Source of the DNA: Bosea sp. RAC05
Lineage (GTDB): Bacteria; Pseudomonadota; Alphaproteobacteria; Rhizobiales; Beijerinckiaceae
Assembly (NCBI RefSeq): GCF_001713455.1
Contig: NZ_CP016464.1
Coordinates: 3,768,001-3,832,000 of the forward strand
Direction: 5' to 3'
DNA length: 64,000 nt
Within the stretch, counting starts at the first letter, position 1; each line of letters opens with the position of its first letter. The notes below the pieces were generated by a model. The model had not been told where the DNA came from and ran no database searches. It saw only the letters and a list, made by a program, of their open reading frames with translations. Both the position numbers and the translations under genes were made by a program. Shown piece by piece: positions 52,656 to 61,025 of the stretch.

Positions 52656-53516
52656 TCAGCCCAGCGCCTGGCTGGCGAGCGTGTAGCGGCGGACCGGGCC
52701 CGTCGGGGTCGGCAATGTGCCGCGAACCATGCTGTTGACGCGATCGACCGACTTCAGACCGGACCCGATCAGCAGATCGACGAGCGGAGAGCCGTCCTCG
52801 ACATCCACCCGCACGAACTGCCCCTGCCGCGCTTGCAAGCCATGCGCCAGCAGCGCCTGCGCATCCGCGAGATCAGCAGCCACCACAGGGCCGATCACGA
52901 GCCCGCGCCCGAAGCGGCGCACCATGCTGAAGCCTGCGGCCTCGCCGTCGCGCATCAGCACCGTGCCCTCGCCTGCGCTGAGAACCGCCCGCAGCAGCGG
53001 GCCGCGCGGCAGGCCCGTAGCGGCTGCATCCAGCTGTGTCAGAACCGGCAGATCGGCAAGCGTAGCCGGGCGCAGCACTGCGCCCTCGGAAAGGATCGGT
53101 TCGGCGACGGCCCCGACCGCCCCCTGATACTGGCGGATCGCCCCGCAGAGGACGAAGCCGAGCTTCTCGTAGAGCGGCTGGCCGGCGACGGTGGCGTTGA
53201 GCAGGAGCGAACGCCCCTCCGCCTGCGCGAACAGGGCCTGCATCAGCCGCCGGCCGAGGCCGCCGCCCTGATGCTCCGGCGAGACGATGATCATGCCCAG
53301 CGTCGCATGATGCGCGCCATAGGGCCACCACAGCGCCGTCGCCACGACCTCTTCACCGAGCGTCGCGACGACGCCGCGGCCGAGCCCGATCGCCATCTCC
53401 CAATCCTCGGCCCGGTGCGGCCAGCTGACCGCACGGGCGAGGCCGGCGCAGGTTGCGGCATCGGCCGGCGCGATGTCGCGCAGCACGGCCGCTTCCCGGA
53501 TCAGCGTATCGCCCAT
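52656..53516 (-). CDS. Tandem-domain GNAT acetyltransferase, copy 2
   Basis: This 286-residue protein has an N-terminal GNAT domain (ATCAGLARAVSWPHRAEDWE, MIIVSPEHQGGGLGRRLMQA) and a second half from about residue 140 (LRPATLADLPVLTQLDAAATG). The order WPHR-EDW, IGLGRGVVA, ALWWPYG matches the protein at 48.1-49.0 kb. Its ATG overlaps the cupin stop (TGATG at 53514-53518), and ghrA follows after 10 bases. Confidence 0.84.
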   Translation of the reverse strand: MGDTLIREAAVLRDIAPADAATCAGLARAVSWPHRAEDWEMAIGLGRGVVATLGEEVVATALWWPYGAHHATLGMIIVSPEHQGGGLGRRLMQALFAQAEGRSLLLNATVAGQPLYEKLGFVLCGAIRQYQGAVGAVAEPILSEGAVLRPATLADLPVLTQLDAAATGLPRGPLLRAVLSAGEGTVLMRDGEAAGFSMVRRFGRGLVIGPVVAADLADAQALLAHGLQARQGQFVRVDVEDGSPLVDLLIGSGLKSVDRVNSMVRGTLPTPTGPVRRYTLASQALG

Positions 53517-54235
53517 CAGCCGACGCTCTCCTGAACGACGTAGACCTTCGCGACATGGACGCGGCTGGTCCAGGCGCACGGCGCGCCCTGCGGCACGAAG
53601 ACGGTCTCGCCCTTCGCCACGGTGACGACGGTGCCATCCGCCATGGTGAGATCGACCGCCCCCTCGAGGATGTGCATCAGCTCGGCCAGACGGTGCGGAC
53701 GCGAAATCCGCGCATAGGGCGTCGAGTCCCACAGGCCGGCGCGCAGTTGCACGGCCTCGTCGGTGAAGACATTGTGGCTGCGGCATTGCGGCGACGGGCC
53801 GAGCAGGACCTCCGGCGCCGGCGGCGTCGAGGGCGACAGCGGCAGATCCCGGGTGATCAGCGTGGCACCGGGCATCGCGCTGGTGCCGGCCGTCTGCGCG
53901 TGGAAGGCGAGGAAGGTGCCCGGCGCCGCCTCGATCCGAAGCTTGGTGCCGCGCCCGATCACTACGGCGGTCTGGGGCGCAACGGTGAGCGCAGAGGCGC
54001 CCGCGACTGACAGCGTCAACGCGCCCGCCAGCACGACCAGCGTCTCGGTATGCGGGAAGGCGTCGATCTCGACGGCACCCGAAAAGGCGCATCTGCCGGC
54101 AGCCGCAGCCTCCGACCGCCAGGCGATCTCGCGGCCCGCCGCGAAGGGATCGGCCGGGCCGAGCCCCTGGCCCGGGGCGGAGGCGGGCGGCGCGGACGTC
54201 GCGCGGTGGAGCATCACGAGGGCGGGCGTCGTCAT
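53516..54235 (-). CDS. Cupin-domain protein with two barrels
   Basis: This 239-residue protein has two cupin-like halves: residues 50-115 (FPHTETLVVLAGALTLSVAG) and 165-235 (PHRLAELMHILEGAVDLTMADG, KGETVFVPQGAPCAWTS). The second has the usual HxxE and glycine/proline pattern of the cupin motifs. It heads the operon with GNAT and ghrA. The role is not known; bicupins of this type can be sugar or oxalate enzymes or small-molecule binding proteins. Confidence 0.8.
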   Translation of the reverse strand: MTTPALVMLHRATSAPPASAPGQGLGPADPFAAGREIAWRSEAAAAGRCAFSGAVEIDAFPHTETLVVLAGALTLSVAGASALTVAPQTAVVIGRGTKLRIEAAPGTFLAFHAQTAGTSAMPGATLITRDLPLSPSTPPAPEVLLGPSPQCRSHNVFTDEAVQLRAGLWDSTPYARISRPHRLAELMHILEGAVDLTMADGTVVTVAKGETVFVPQGAPCAWTSRVHVAKVYVVQESVG

Positions 54236-54326
54236 GGGCGGGGCGGTCCGTCGCTGTCGTTTCGGAGCGTCCAGCCGCTAAGGCAATCCATCGCCGGGGG
54301 ATTGCACTATCTTTTCGATCCCTGCC

Positions 54327-55676
54327 TCACACGGCGCGGCTGTAGCGCCGCGCCGGCTGGTCGATATGCGCGTCGAAGGCCGAGGCGACCTTGCGCACCA
54401 GGAGCCGTGCCCGCTCCGGCAAGCGGATGACGGTACCGTCCTGATCCACCATCCCGTCCTGAACCAGCGGCGCGAGCCGGGCGAGCGAGGGCGCCAACAG
54501 CTCCGGATCGGCACCATGTCGCGCACAGACCGCCTCGACATCGACCGAAAGGTCGCACATCAGCCGCTCGATCAGATCCGCCCGCAGCCGGTCGTCGTCG
54601 CTGAGCCGGTAACCGCGCACCGTCGCCAGCCCACCATCACGGACGCGCTCGCCATAGCGGCCGGTCACGACCTCGTTCTGGACATAGCCCTGCGGCAGCC
54701 GCCCGATGGCGGAGGCGCCGAAGCCGATCAGCGCCTCGCAGCCATCGGTGGTGTAGCCTTGGAAATTGCGCCGCAGCTGCCCGCTGCCGAGCGCCTGCGC
54801 CATGTCGTCGTCGGGGCGAGCGAAATGATCGAGCCCGATCCGGACATAGCCGGCCGCGACGAGGCGCTGCGCCATCGCCTCCGCCTGCTCGTGACGCGCC
54901 GCGCCGTCAGGCAGCTCCGCCAGCGCGATCCGCTGCTGGTGTTTCTTGAAGTCCGGCACATGGGCATAGCCGAAGATCGAGAAGCGGTCCGGTGCCATCT
55001 CGAGGCAGCGTTCGACCGTCTCGATGCAGGAGGCGGTGCTCTGCCGCGGCAGCCCGTAGATCAAATCGAGATTGATGCCGCCAATGCCGGCCTCGCGCAG
55101 CTGGGCGATCACGGCGGTGGTCTGCCGGACGCCCTGGACCCGGTTGATCGCGCGCTGGACGTCCGGATCGAAGCTCTGCACGCCCAGGCTGGCGCGGTTG
55201 ACACCGGCCTCGCGCAGCGCCTCGATCATCGCCGGCGCGAGATGGCGCGGGTCGATCTCGACCGCGATCTCGGCTTCTGGGTGTAGCGAGAAGCGCTCCC
55301 GCAACAGCGCGACGAGGTCGACGAAATTCGCTGGCGCCAGGATGGTCGGCGTGCCGCCGCCGAAATGGACATGGCGGACGTCGAGCGGCGTGGTCAGACG
55401 CGCCGCGACCGCCTCGATCTCCTGCCGGAGAACGCTCAGATAGGCGCCGATCGGCGGGTCGCGCAGCGCGACAGTGGTGTGGCAGCCGCAATACCAGCAC
55501 ATCGACCGGCAGAAGGGGACATGGAGGTAGAGCGAGCCCTTGGTGTCCGGCGCAAGCGCCCCAAGCCAGTCGCCATAGCAATCGCCATCGACCTCGGCCG
55601 CGAAATGCGGCGCCGTCGGATAGCTCGTGTAGCGCGGCAGACGTTCGTCGAGATAAGTCGTCCCAGGCGCTTGCAC
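54327..55676 (-). CDS. hemN: Oxygen-independent coproporphyrinogen III dehydrogenase HemN
   Basis: This 449-residue radical-SAM enzyme has C56, C60 and C63 in FCRSMCWYCGC, which bind the 4Fe-4S cluster, and the HemN motif PRYTSYPTAPHF at the start. GGGTPTIL and GVNRASLGVQSFDPDVQ follow. It makes protoporphyrinogen for heme under low oxygen. A FixK-type box TTGC-N6-GCAA lies 70 bases upstream, consistent with anaerobic control. Confidence 0.94.
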   Translation of the reverse strand: MQAPGTTYLDERLPRYTSYPTAPHFAAEVDGDCYGDWLGALAPDTKGSLYLHVPFCRSMCWYCGCHTTVALRDPPIGAYLSVLRQEIEAVAARLTTPLDVRHVHFGGGTPTILAPANFVDLVALLRERFSLHPEAEIAVEIDPRHLAPAMIEALREAGVNRASLGVQSFDPDVQRAINRVQGVRQTTAVIAQLREAGIGGINLDLIYGLPRQSTASCIETVERCLEMAPDRFSIFGYAHVPDFKKHQQRIALAELPDGAARHEQAEAMAQRLVAAGYVRIGLDHFARPDDDMAQALGSGQLRRNFQGYTTDGCEALIGFGASAIGRLPQGYVQNEVVTGRYGERVRDGGLATVRGYRLSDDDRLRADLIERLMCDLSVDVEAVCARHGADPELLAPSLARLAPLVQDGMVDQDGTVIRLPERARLLVRKVASAFDAHIDQPARRYSRAV

Positions 55677-55745
55677 GGCCGTTTTCCCCTGCGCCGGTCG
55701 ACCCGGCTTAGGCGGACGACCATAGGCACGCCGCCGCGCCCGTCT

Positions 55746-55759
55746 TTGCGCTAGAGCAA
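55746..55759 (-). promoter_or_regulatory. FixK/FNR-type box before hemN
   Basis: TTGC-GCTAGA-GCAA matches the FixK2-type consensus TTG(A/C)-N6-(T/G)CAA exactly. It is palindromic and sits 70 bases before the hemN start. HemN genes are known targets of FixK or FnrL in alphaproteobacteria. Binding is inferred from motif and gene function. Confidence 0.7.
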
Positions 55760-55781
55760 GTCGCGGCGCCCAGCCTGAGGC

Positions 55782-56537
55782 TCAGACCAGCCCGCCATCG
55801 ACATGAAGCGTCTGGCCCGTGATGTAGGAGGCTTCCGTCGAGGCGAGAAAAGCGATGGCGGCCGCAACCTCCTCCGGCCGGCCGCGCCGTCCGATCGGGA
55901 TGATCGCCTCCATCCGCGCGATCGCCTCGGCGGCGAGCTTGCTGCCCTTGCCCTCGTCCTTGCGGATCAGCCCGGGCGCGACCGCATTCACGGTGATCGC
56001 GTCCGCCGCCAGCTCCTGCGCCATCAGACGCACCGTCGTCTCCAGCGCGGCGCGGCTGGCGGCGGTGGCGGCGAAGGGCTGCATGTCGGTGCGCAGCGCA
56101 TGGGCGGTGAAGGACGACGTCGCGACGATGCGCCCGCTGCCGCCGGCCTTCAGCAGCGGCCGCGCCATCCGCGCCAGCCGCAGGAGGGCAACAACGGAAT
56201 CCTCGACGGCACCACGCAGCTCCGCCTCGGCCAGATCCATGATGCCGCCCTTGCGGGCATGCCCCGCCACGGCCGCAATGGCGTCGAGCCGGCCGAAGCG
56301 CTGATCGGCCAGTGCCACCGCGCGCTCCGCCGTCGAGGCCTCGGCGATGTCCCCCATCAGGGTAGCCACGACGGCGCCCGCCGCCCCCGCCGCTGCCGCG
56401 ACCGCCGCGAGCCCGGCTTCGTTCGAGCCCGTATGCAGCACGAGCCCGACGCCGGGCCCAGCCAGCCGCAGGGCGGTCGCCCGGCCGATACCGCTGGCAG
56501 CACCGGTGACGAGATGGACGCGCTCGGGGGACACCAT
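55782..56537 (-). CDS. Short-chain dehydrogenase/reductase
   Basis: This 251-residue SDR has the Rossmann motif VTGAASGIGRATALRL near residue 10, the catalytic Ser in IVATSSFTAH and the C-terminal YITGQTLHVDGG. The usual YxxxK Tyr is replaced: the sequence ATAASRAALETTV has no Tyr or Lys in the YxxxK position. This departure from the Ser-Tyr-Lys triad may mean altered or lost catalysis. The start at 56537 is preceded by a tRNA gene 56 bases upstream; longer readings would enter that tRNA. Confidence 0.82.
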   Translation of the reverse strand: MVSPERVHLVTGAASGIGRATALRLAGPGVGLVLHTGSNEAGLAAVAAAAGAAGAVVATLMGDIAEASTAERAVALADQRFGRLDAIAAVAGHARKGGIMDLAEAELRGAVEDSVVALLRLARMARPLLKAGGSGRIVATSSFTAHALRTDMQPFAATAASRAALETTVRLMAQELAADAITVNAVAPGLIRKDEGKGSKLAAEAIARMEAIIPIGRRGRPEEVAAAIAFLASTEASYITGQTLHVDGGLV

Positions 56538-56593
56538 CGGCAGGAGGAACCTTTGCTGCGGTCTGAGACCGGATTCGCGGTTCTGATCGGAAG

Positions 56594-56669
56594 TGGTGGG
56601 CCGGGCCGGACTCGAACCGGCACCGGCGCTGTTATGAGCAGCGAGCTCTAACCATTGAGCTACCGGCCC
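56594..56669 (-). tRNA. tRNA with CAU anticodon, probably tRNA-Ile2 (lysidine-modified), possibly tRNA-Met
   Basis: On the minus strand the 76-base sequence folds as a full cloverleaf: acceptor GGGCCGG/CCGGCCC, D arm GCTC/GAGC, anticodon arm CGCTG-CTCATAA-CAGCG, T arm GCCGG-TTCGAGT-CCGGC, discriminator A and an encoded CCA at 56594-56596. The anticodon is CAU. The short D loop and C4, C5 in the acceptor fit TilS-recognised tRNA-Ile2 rather than elongator tRNA-Met. The identity is inferred from these features. Confidence 0.88.
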
Positions 56670-56718
56670 GTGTCTCGCGTAGCATCGCCGCCGAGCCTGC
56701 GGCAAGCGTCATCCACCG

Positions 56719-58112
56719 GTCGCCCCAAAGCCGAAGGCCCCGCCATCTGCGGGATGGCGGGGCCTTTCGATGTCGTGCCGTTTGGTCTCTGGACGGTCAG
56801 GCGGCGTGGGCCATGGCATGGGCCTTGTCGGAGCCGTGGCCCTCGCGGAAGCGGAAGCGGGCGATGTGCTCGCTCAGCGCGCGGGTCTGCTCGTCGGTCA
56901 GCGCCAGCGCGGCGTTGGTTTCCTCGACCAGGGCTGCGTTCTGATGCGCCATCGAGCCGATGCCGTCGATCTCGGTGTTGATCGCCGAGACATCGCTGGC
57001 CTGGTTCTTCGCCGTCTGCGAGATGCCGTTCATCAGCCCGGTCAGGTCGTTCACCGAGGAGACGATCGCCTCGAACATCTGGGCGGTCTCCTCGACCAGC
57101 CCGACACCGACCTTGACGTCGCCATGCGCCGCCTCGACCAGCTTCTTGACGTCGTTGGAAGCATCCGCCGAGCGCTTGGCCAGGCTGCGGACCTCGGTGG
57201 CGACGACCGCGAAGCCCCGCCCGCTGTCGCCGGCCCGCGCCGCCTCGACGGCCGCGTTCAGCGCCAGCAGATTGGTCTGGAAGGCGATCTCGTCGATCAT
57301 CGCGATGACCTCGGAGATCTTGTCCGAGGAGGTGCGGATGCGCTGCATCGCCTCGAGCGCGGATGCCACGACCTTCTCGCCCTGCTGGGCCTGACTCTCG
57401 GCGCCCTCGGCCATGCCCGTCGCCTGGGCCGCCTCGCTCGCCGTCTTCTTGACCGTGCCGGCGAAGGCGCCGAGCTGGTTGGTCGCCATCGAGACGGCGT
57501 TGCTCTCCTCGCTGGTGCGCTCGGCGAGATCGGTGACGCCGTCGAGGATCTCGGTCGTGGCGCTGCGGACGGCAGCGACCGTCTCGGACAGCTTGGCGAG
57601 CGTGCTCTCGAACTCCTCGGCCAGCGCATTGGTGCCGTTCTTCAGCTCGGCGAAGGCGCCCTGATACATCCCCTCGATGCGGGTCGAGAGATGGCCGGCC
57701 GAGAGTTCGGCGAGCACGTCGCAGGTCTCGGAGAGACCGCCCTGCACCGTCTCCAGCAGTTCGTTGACCGAACCCGCCAGCGCGTTCAGCTCGGCGTCCG
57801 TGAAGTTCGCCTGGACACGGCGGCTGAAATCGCCGGCGGCGGCCGCGGCCACGACCTCGCCGAAGGCGTCGCCGAGTTCCGCCATCATCGCGCGGCGCTG
57901 CTCCTGGGCCCGGGCATCGTCCTCGACCTTGGCGGCCTCGGCGGCGCGCAGCGCCACCGCATTGTCGCGGAACAGCAGCACGCTCTTCGAGATGTCGGAG
58001 ATCTCGTCGTTACCCCGCGTGTCGACCACCGTCTCCAGGGCGCCGTCGGCGATCGCCCGCGTCGCCGCCCACAGCCGGTTCAGGCGCCCGATGATCGCAG
58101 GACGGACATAGA
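56719..58112 (-). repeat. Long direct repeat, copy 1 (signalling half of receptor plus terminator)
   Basis: From GTCGCCCC at 56719 to ATAGA ending at 58112 (1,394 bases) the sequence matches 59632-61025 with no difference I could see. The offset is exactly 2,913 bases. It covers the terminator, the gene end and the last 437 codons of the receptor. The N-terminal sensory halves of the two genes are related but diverged. The perfect identity of so long a stretch points to recent gene conversion or duplication with homogenisation. Confidence 0.9.
56734..56766 (-). terminator. Hairpin terminator after the first tandem receptor gene
   Basis: AAGGCCCCGCCATC at 56734-56747 pairs with GATGGCGGGGCCTT at 56753-56766 across a 5-base loop. 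The receptor gene stops at 56797. On the minus strand the hairpin is followed by CGGCTTTGG, a weak T-tract; on the plus strand by TTCGATG. It recurs identically at 59647-59679 after the second receptor gene, as part of the long direct repeat. Confidence 0.7.
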
Positions 58113-59202
58113 AGAGCGAGAGCGACAGGGCGATCAGCAGCGAGCCGATGCCGATCGCGCCCAGCCACATCTCGCTCTGCTGGATCAGGCTCGCCGTCGA
58201 GGCACTGGCGGCGACGGCCTCGCCGCGGGCGCCCTCGACCAGTTTGTCGACCTGGCCGCGCAGGGTTGCGGCGGCGCGGTCGACCGTCTTCAGCGTGGTG
58301 GCGATCTCGCCCAGCGTGGTCAGGTCGCGCTCGCGCATCTCGACGATGCCGGAACGCCCCTCGCCCATCGCGATGACGGCCTCGACGACCTGTCCGCGGA
58401 AGGGATTGGAGGACGCGGCCTCGGCGGCCTGCAACTCCATGCGGATGCGCATGGCGGTGGCCTTGAAGCGCTCGCGCGCGATGTCGAGGCGCGCCTTGTC
58501 GGGGATCTGCGCGGTCTCGCGCAGCATGCCCATCATCTCGTTGACCTGCGCCTCGAGCTTGCGGGCGAAGTCGAAGACGGGGAAGTCGCGGTCGTTCAGC
58601 GTCTTCATCGCCGCATCGAGCTGCTCGCCCGACAGGCCCTTGATGCTCTCGATGCCCATGGTGACGTTGAAGCGGGCCTCGTCGGCCTCGGAACCGACGA
58701 CGCCGCTGAACACGCGCCCCGCCTTCCCGAGATTCTCGAGCAGGCCGTTCATCGCCGCCGCGTTGCGCATCCTGGCGCCGGTGAGGTCGTTGATCTCGTT
58801 GATGGTGCGCGAGAGCTCGTCGACCGCCTGCTGGGTCGCCTTCATGTCGAGCCCGCTGAGCGCACCGATCCGGCGGATCAGGTCGAACTGGCGCGCCTCG
58901 ATCCGGTCGAGTTCACTGGTCAGGGCCGCGCGCTGCTGGACGTTCTCGACATCCATGAAGCGCGGCGCCAGCGCCGTCGACAAGGTCGCCGCCTGCGACA
59001 GTTCGAGCGCGAGCTCGACCATCGGCATCTTCTGTCCCGCCATGTCCTGAACCGTCTTGTCGACCCGGCCGAAGGAGAGCCAGGCGACGGCCGAGGCCAC
59101 GATCGTCAGCGCGGTCATCAATCCCACGGCTGCATAGATCCGCGCGGCGATGCCGATGCGGAGCGGTTTGCGCTGGCGGGGGAGCTTGCTGGCCTTCGTC
59201 AT
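56797..59202 (-). CDS. Methyl-accepting chemotaxis protein, tandem copy 1
   Basis: This 801-residue receptor has a membrane segment at about residues 18-45 ([20 protein letters not shown]), a periplasmic part of about 290 residues, a second membrane segment at about 345-368 ([20 protein letters not shown]), two HAMP-type segments and the MCP signalling domain with [20 protein letters not shown]. From residue 365 to the end it is identical to the receptor at 59.7-62.1 kb. It ends in KAHAMAHAA, with no CheR-tethering pentapeptide. ATG at 59202 is preceded by GGAGAG. Confidence 0.93.
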   Translation of the reverse strand: MTKASKLPRQRKPLRIGIAARIYAAVGLMTALTIVASAVAWLSFGRVDKTVQDMAGQKMPMVELALELSQAATLSTALAPRFMDVENVQQRAALTSELDRIEARQFDLIRRIGALSGLDMKATQQAVDELSRTINEINDLTGARMRNAAAMNGLLENLGKAGRVFSGVVGSEADEARFNVTMGIESIKGLSGEQLDAAMKTLNDRDFPVFDFARKLEAQVNEMMGMLRETAQIPDKARLDIARERFKATAMRIRMELQAAEAASSNPFRGQVVEAVIAMGEGRSGIVEMRERDLTTLGEIATTLKTVDRAAATLRGQVDKLVEGARGEAVAASASTASLIQQSEMWLGAIGIGSLLIALSLSLFYVRPAIIGRLNRLWAATRAIADGALETVVDTRGNDEISDISKSVLLFRDNAVALRAAEAAKVEDDARAQEQRRAMMAELGDAFGEVVAAAAAGDFSRRVQANFTDAELNALAGSVNELLETVQGGLSETCDVLAELSAGHLSTRIEGMYQGAFAELKNGTNALAEEFESTLAKLSETVAAVRSATTEILDGVTDLAERTSEESNAVSMATNQLGAFAGTVKKTASEAAQATGMAEGAESQAQQGEKVVASALEAMQRIRTSSDKISEVIAMIDEIAFQTNLLALNAAVEAARAGDSGRGFAVVATEVRSLAKRSADASNDVKKLVEAAHGDVKVGVGLVEETAQMFEAIVSSVNDLTGLMNGISQTAKNQASDVSAINTEIDGIGSMAHQNAALVEETNAALALTDEQTRALSEHIARFRFREGHGSDKAHAMAHAA

Positions 59203-59406
59203 CGATCGCTCTCCGGTATGCAACGCGACAGTGTCGATGAGGAAGCTGGTGCGGGGCTTTTGGAAGTCTCCGAGGGAGGCTGCCAAACGCAAGACTGCCA
59301 TCAGCGCCGCGACATTCGGCAACCGAAGACGAGCCCCCGAACCGCTCCGCACCTCAACTGTCGTTAGGCGGGAACCTTGTTCAAACGACAAATCGTCCGG
59401 ATGCGC

Positions 59407-59475
59407 TTAAAGAACGTTTAAGCTTGCGGATTCTTTTGAATCAGTCGCTCAGGACCCCGATTCAGCTACCGTTAG
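59407..59475 (-). promoter_or_regulatory. CtrA-like box and GATTC repeat module before tandem receptor copy 1
   Basis: TTAA-AGAACGT-TTAA (59407-59421) matches the CtrA consensus TTAA-N7-TTAA exactly. It is followed by GGATTC (59428), GAATCA (59438), GATTCAG (59459) and CGTTAG (59470). The same elements occur with spacing equal to within one base at 63395-63462. The module lies 205-273 bases upstream of the receptor start. It is likely a CtrA-controlled promoter with an additional dyad site. Confidence 0.6.
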
Positions 59476-59631
59476 GGAATGTGACTCGCTTGTTTGCTCT
59501 TCGCGACCGGTTTTCGGCAATTGCGGGAGCGCCTTTTTGTCATCCCCTGCGGAGCCATGCCCGCCACCGCGCGCGCTGACGGCGCCGGGGCTGGCGGCGT
59601 CTGGGCGCCGCCCCGTCCAGGGTTGCAAGCC

Positions 59632-61025
59632 GTCGCCCCAAAGCCGAAGGCCCCGCCATCTGCGGGATGGCGGGGCCTTTCGATGTCGTGCCGTTTGGTC
59701 TCTGGACGGTCAGGCGGCGTGGGCCATGGCATGGGCCTTGTCGGAGCCGTGGCCCTCGCGGAAGCGGAAGCGGGCGATGTGCTCGCTCAGCGCGCGGGTC
59801 TGCTCGTCGGTCAGCGCCAGCGCGGCGTTGGTTTCCTCGACCAGGGCTGCGTTCTGATGCGCCATCGAGCCGATGCCGTCGATCTCGGTGTTGATCGCCG
59901 AGACATCGCTGGCCTGGTTCTTCGCCGTCTGCGAGATGCCGTTCATCAGCCCGGTCAGGTCGTTCACCGAGGAGACGATCGCCTCGAACATCTGGGCGGT
60001 CTCCTCGACCAGCCCGACACCGACCTTGACGTCGCCATGCGCCGCCTCGACCAGCTTCTTGACGTCGTTGGAAGCATCCGCCGAGCGCTTGGCCAGGCTG
60101 CGGACCTCGGTGGCGACGACCGCGAAGCCCCGCCCGCTGTCGCCGGCCCGCGCCGCCTCGACGGCCGCGTTCAGCGCCAGCAGATTGGTCTGGAAGGCGA
60201 TCTCGTCGATCATCGCGATGACCTCGGAGATCTTGTCCGAGGAGGTGCGGATGCGCTGCATCGCCTCGAGCGCGGATGCCACGACCTTCTCGCCCTGCTG
60301 GGCCTGACTCTCGGCGCCCTCGGCCATGCCCGTCGCCTGGGCCGCCTCGCTCGCCGTCTTCTTGACCGTGCCGGCGAAGGCGCCGAGCTGGTTGGTCGCC
60401 ATCGAGACGGCGTTGCTCTCCTCGCTGGTGCGCTCGGCGAGATCGGTGACGCCGTCGAGGATCTCGGTCGTGGCGCTGCGGACGGCAGCGACCGTCTCGG
60501 ACAGCTTGGCGAGCGTGCTCTCGAACTCCTCGGCCAGCGCATTGGTGCCGTTCTTCAGCTCGGCGAAGGCGCCCTGATACATCCCCTCGATGCGGGTCGA
60601 GAGATGGCCGGCCGAGAGTTCGGCGAGCACGTCGCAGGTCTCGGAGAGACCGCCCTGCACCGTCTCCAGCAGTTCGTTGACCGAACCCGCCAGCGCGTTC
60701 AGCTCGGCGTCCGTGAAGTTCGCCTGGACACGGCGGCTGAAATCGCCGGCGGCGGCCGCGGCCACGACCTCGCCGAAGGCGTCGCCGAGTTCCGCCATCA
60801 TCGCGCGGCGCTGCTCCTGGGCCCGGGCATCGTCCTCGACCTTGGCGGCCTCGGCGGCGCGCAGCGCCACCGCATTGTCGCGGAACAGCAGCACGCTCTT
60901 CGAGATGTCGGAGATCTCGTCGTTACCCCGCGTGTCGACCACCGTCTCCAGGGCGCCGTCGGCGATCGCCCGCGTCGCCGCCCACAGCCGGTTCAGGCGC
61001 CCGATGATCGCAGGACGGACATAGA
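59632..61025 (-). repeat. Long direct repeat, copy 2 (signalling half of receptor plus terminator)
   Basis: This is the second copy of the 1,394-base repeat, offset by 2,913 bases from 56719-58112. The identity breaks at 61026 (G versus A at 58113), just before the codons for the second membrane segment, and at 59631 on the other side. A shorter identical stretch resumes just beyond (CGATCAGCAGCGAGCCGATG), showing that the flanks are related but diverged. Confidence 0.9.
59647..59679 (-). terminator. Hairpin terminator after the second tandem receptor gene
   Basis: This 14-base stem (59647-59660 with 59666-59679) is identical to that at 56734-56766. It lies 31 bases past the stop of the receptor gene at 59710 and upstream of the promoter module of the first copy. 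The repetition is part of the long direct repeat. Confidence 0.7.

Larger units (their letters stand above)
59203..59709. other. Non-coding spacer between the tandem receptor genes
   Basis: This 507-base spacer holds, from right to left, the end of the long repeat with the second hairpin terminator (59647-59679), about 100 bases of GC-rich sequence without support for a gene, and a promoter-like module at 59407-59475. Nearer the receptor start, 59203-59400 shows no clear gene. The module is shared with the gap before the binding-protein gene at 63.3-63.5 kb. Confidence 0.6.

Noticed and set aside
56538..56705. N-terminal extension of the SDR to 56705
   Set aside because: The extra residues (GPVAQWLELAAHNSAG) are a translation of the tRNA gene at 56594-56669, not protein.
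56770..59367. Very long open frame on the plus strand opposite the first receptor gene (and a similar one opposite the second at 59494-62169)
   Set aside because: It is an antisense shadow: composition is Arg/Leu/Asp/His-rich with no domain, it lacks its own ribosome-binding site, and the minus strand holds a clear receptor. High GC content keeps the opposite frame open.
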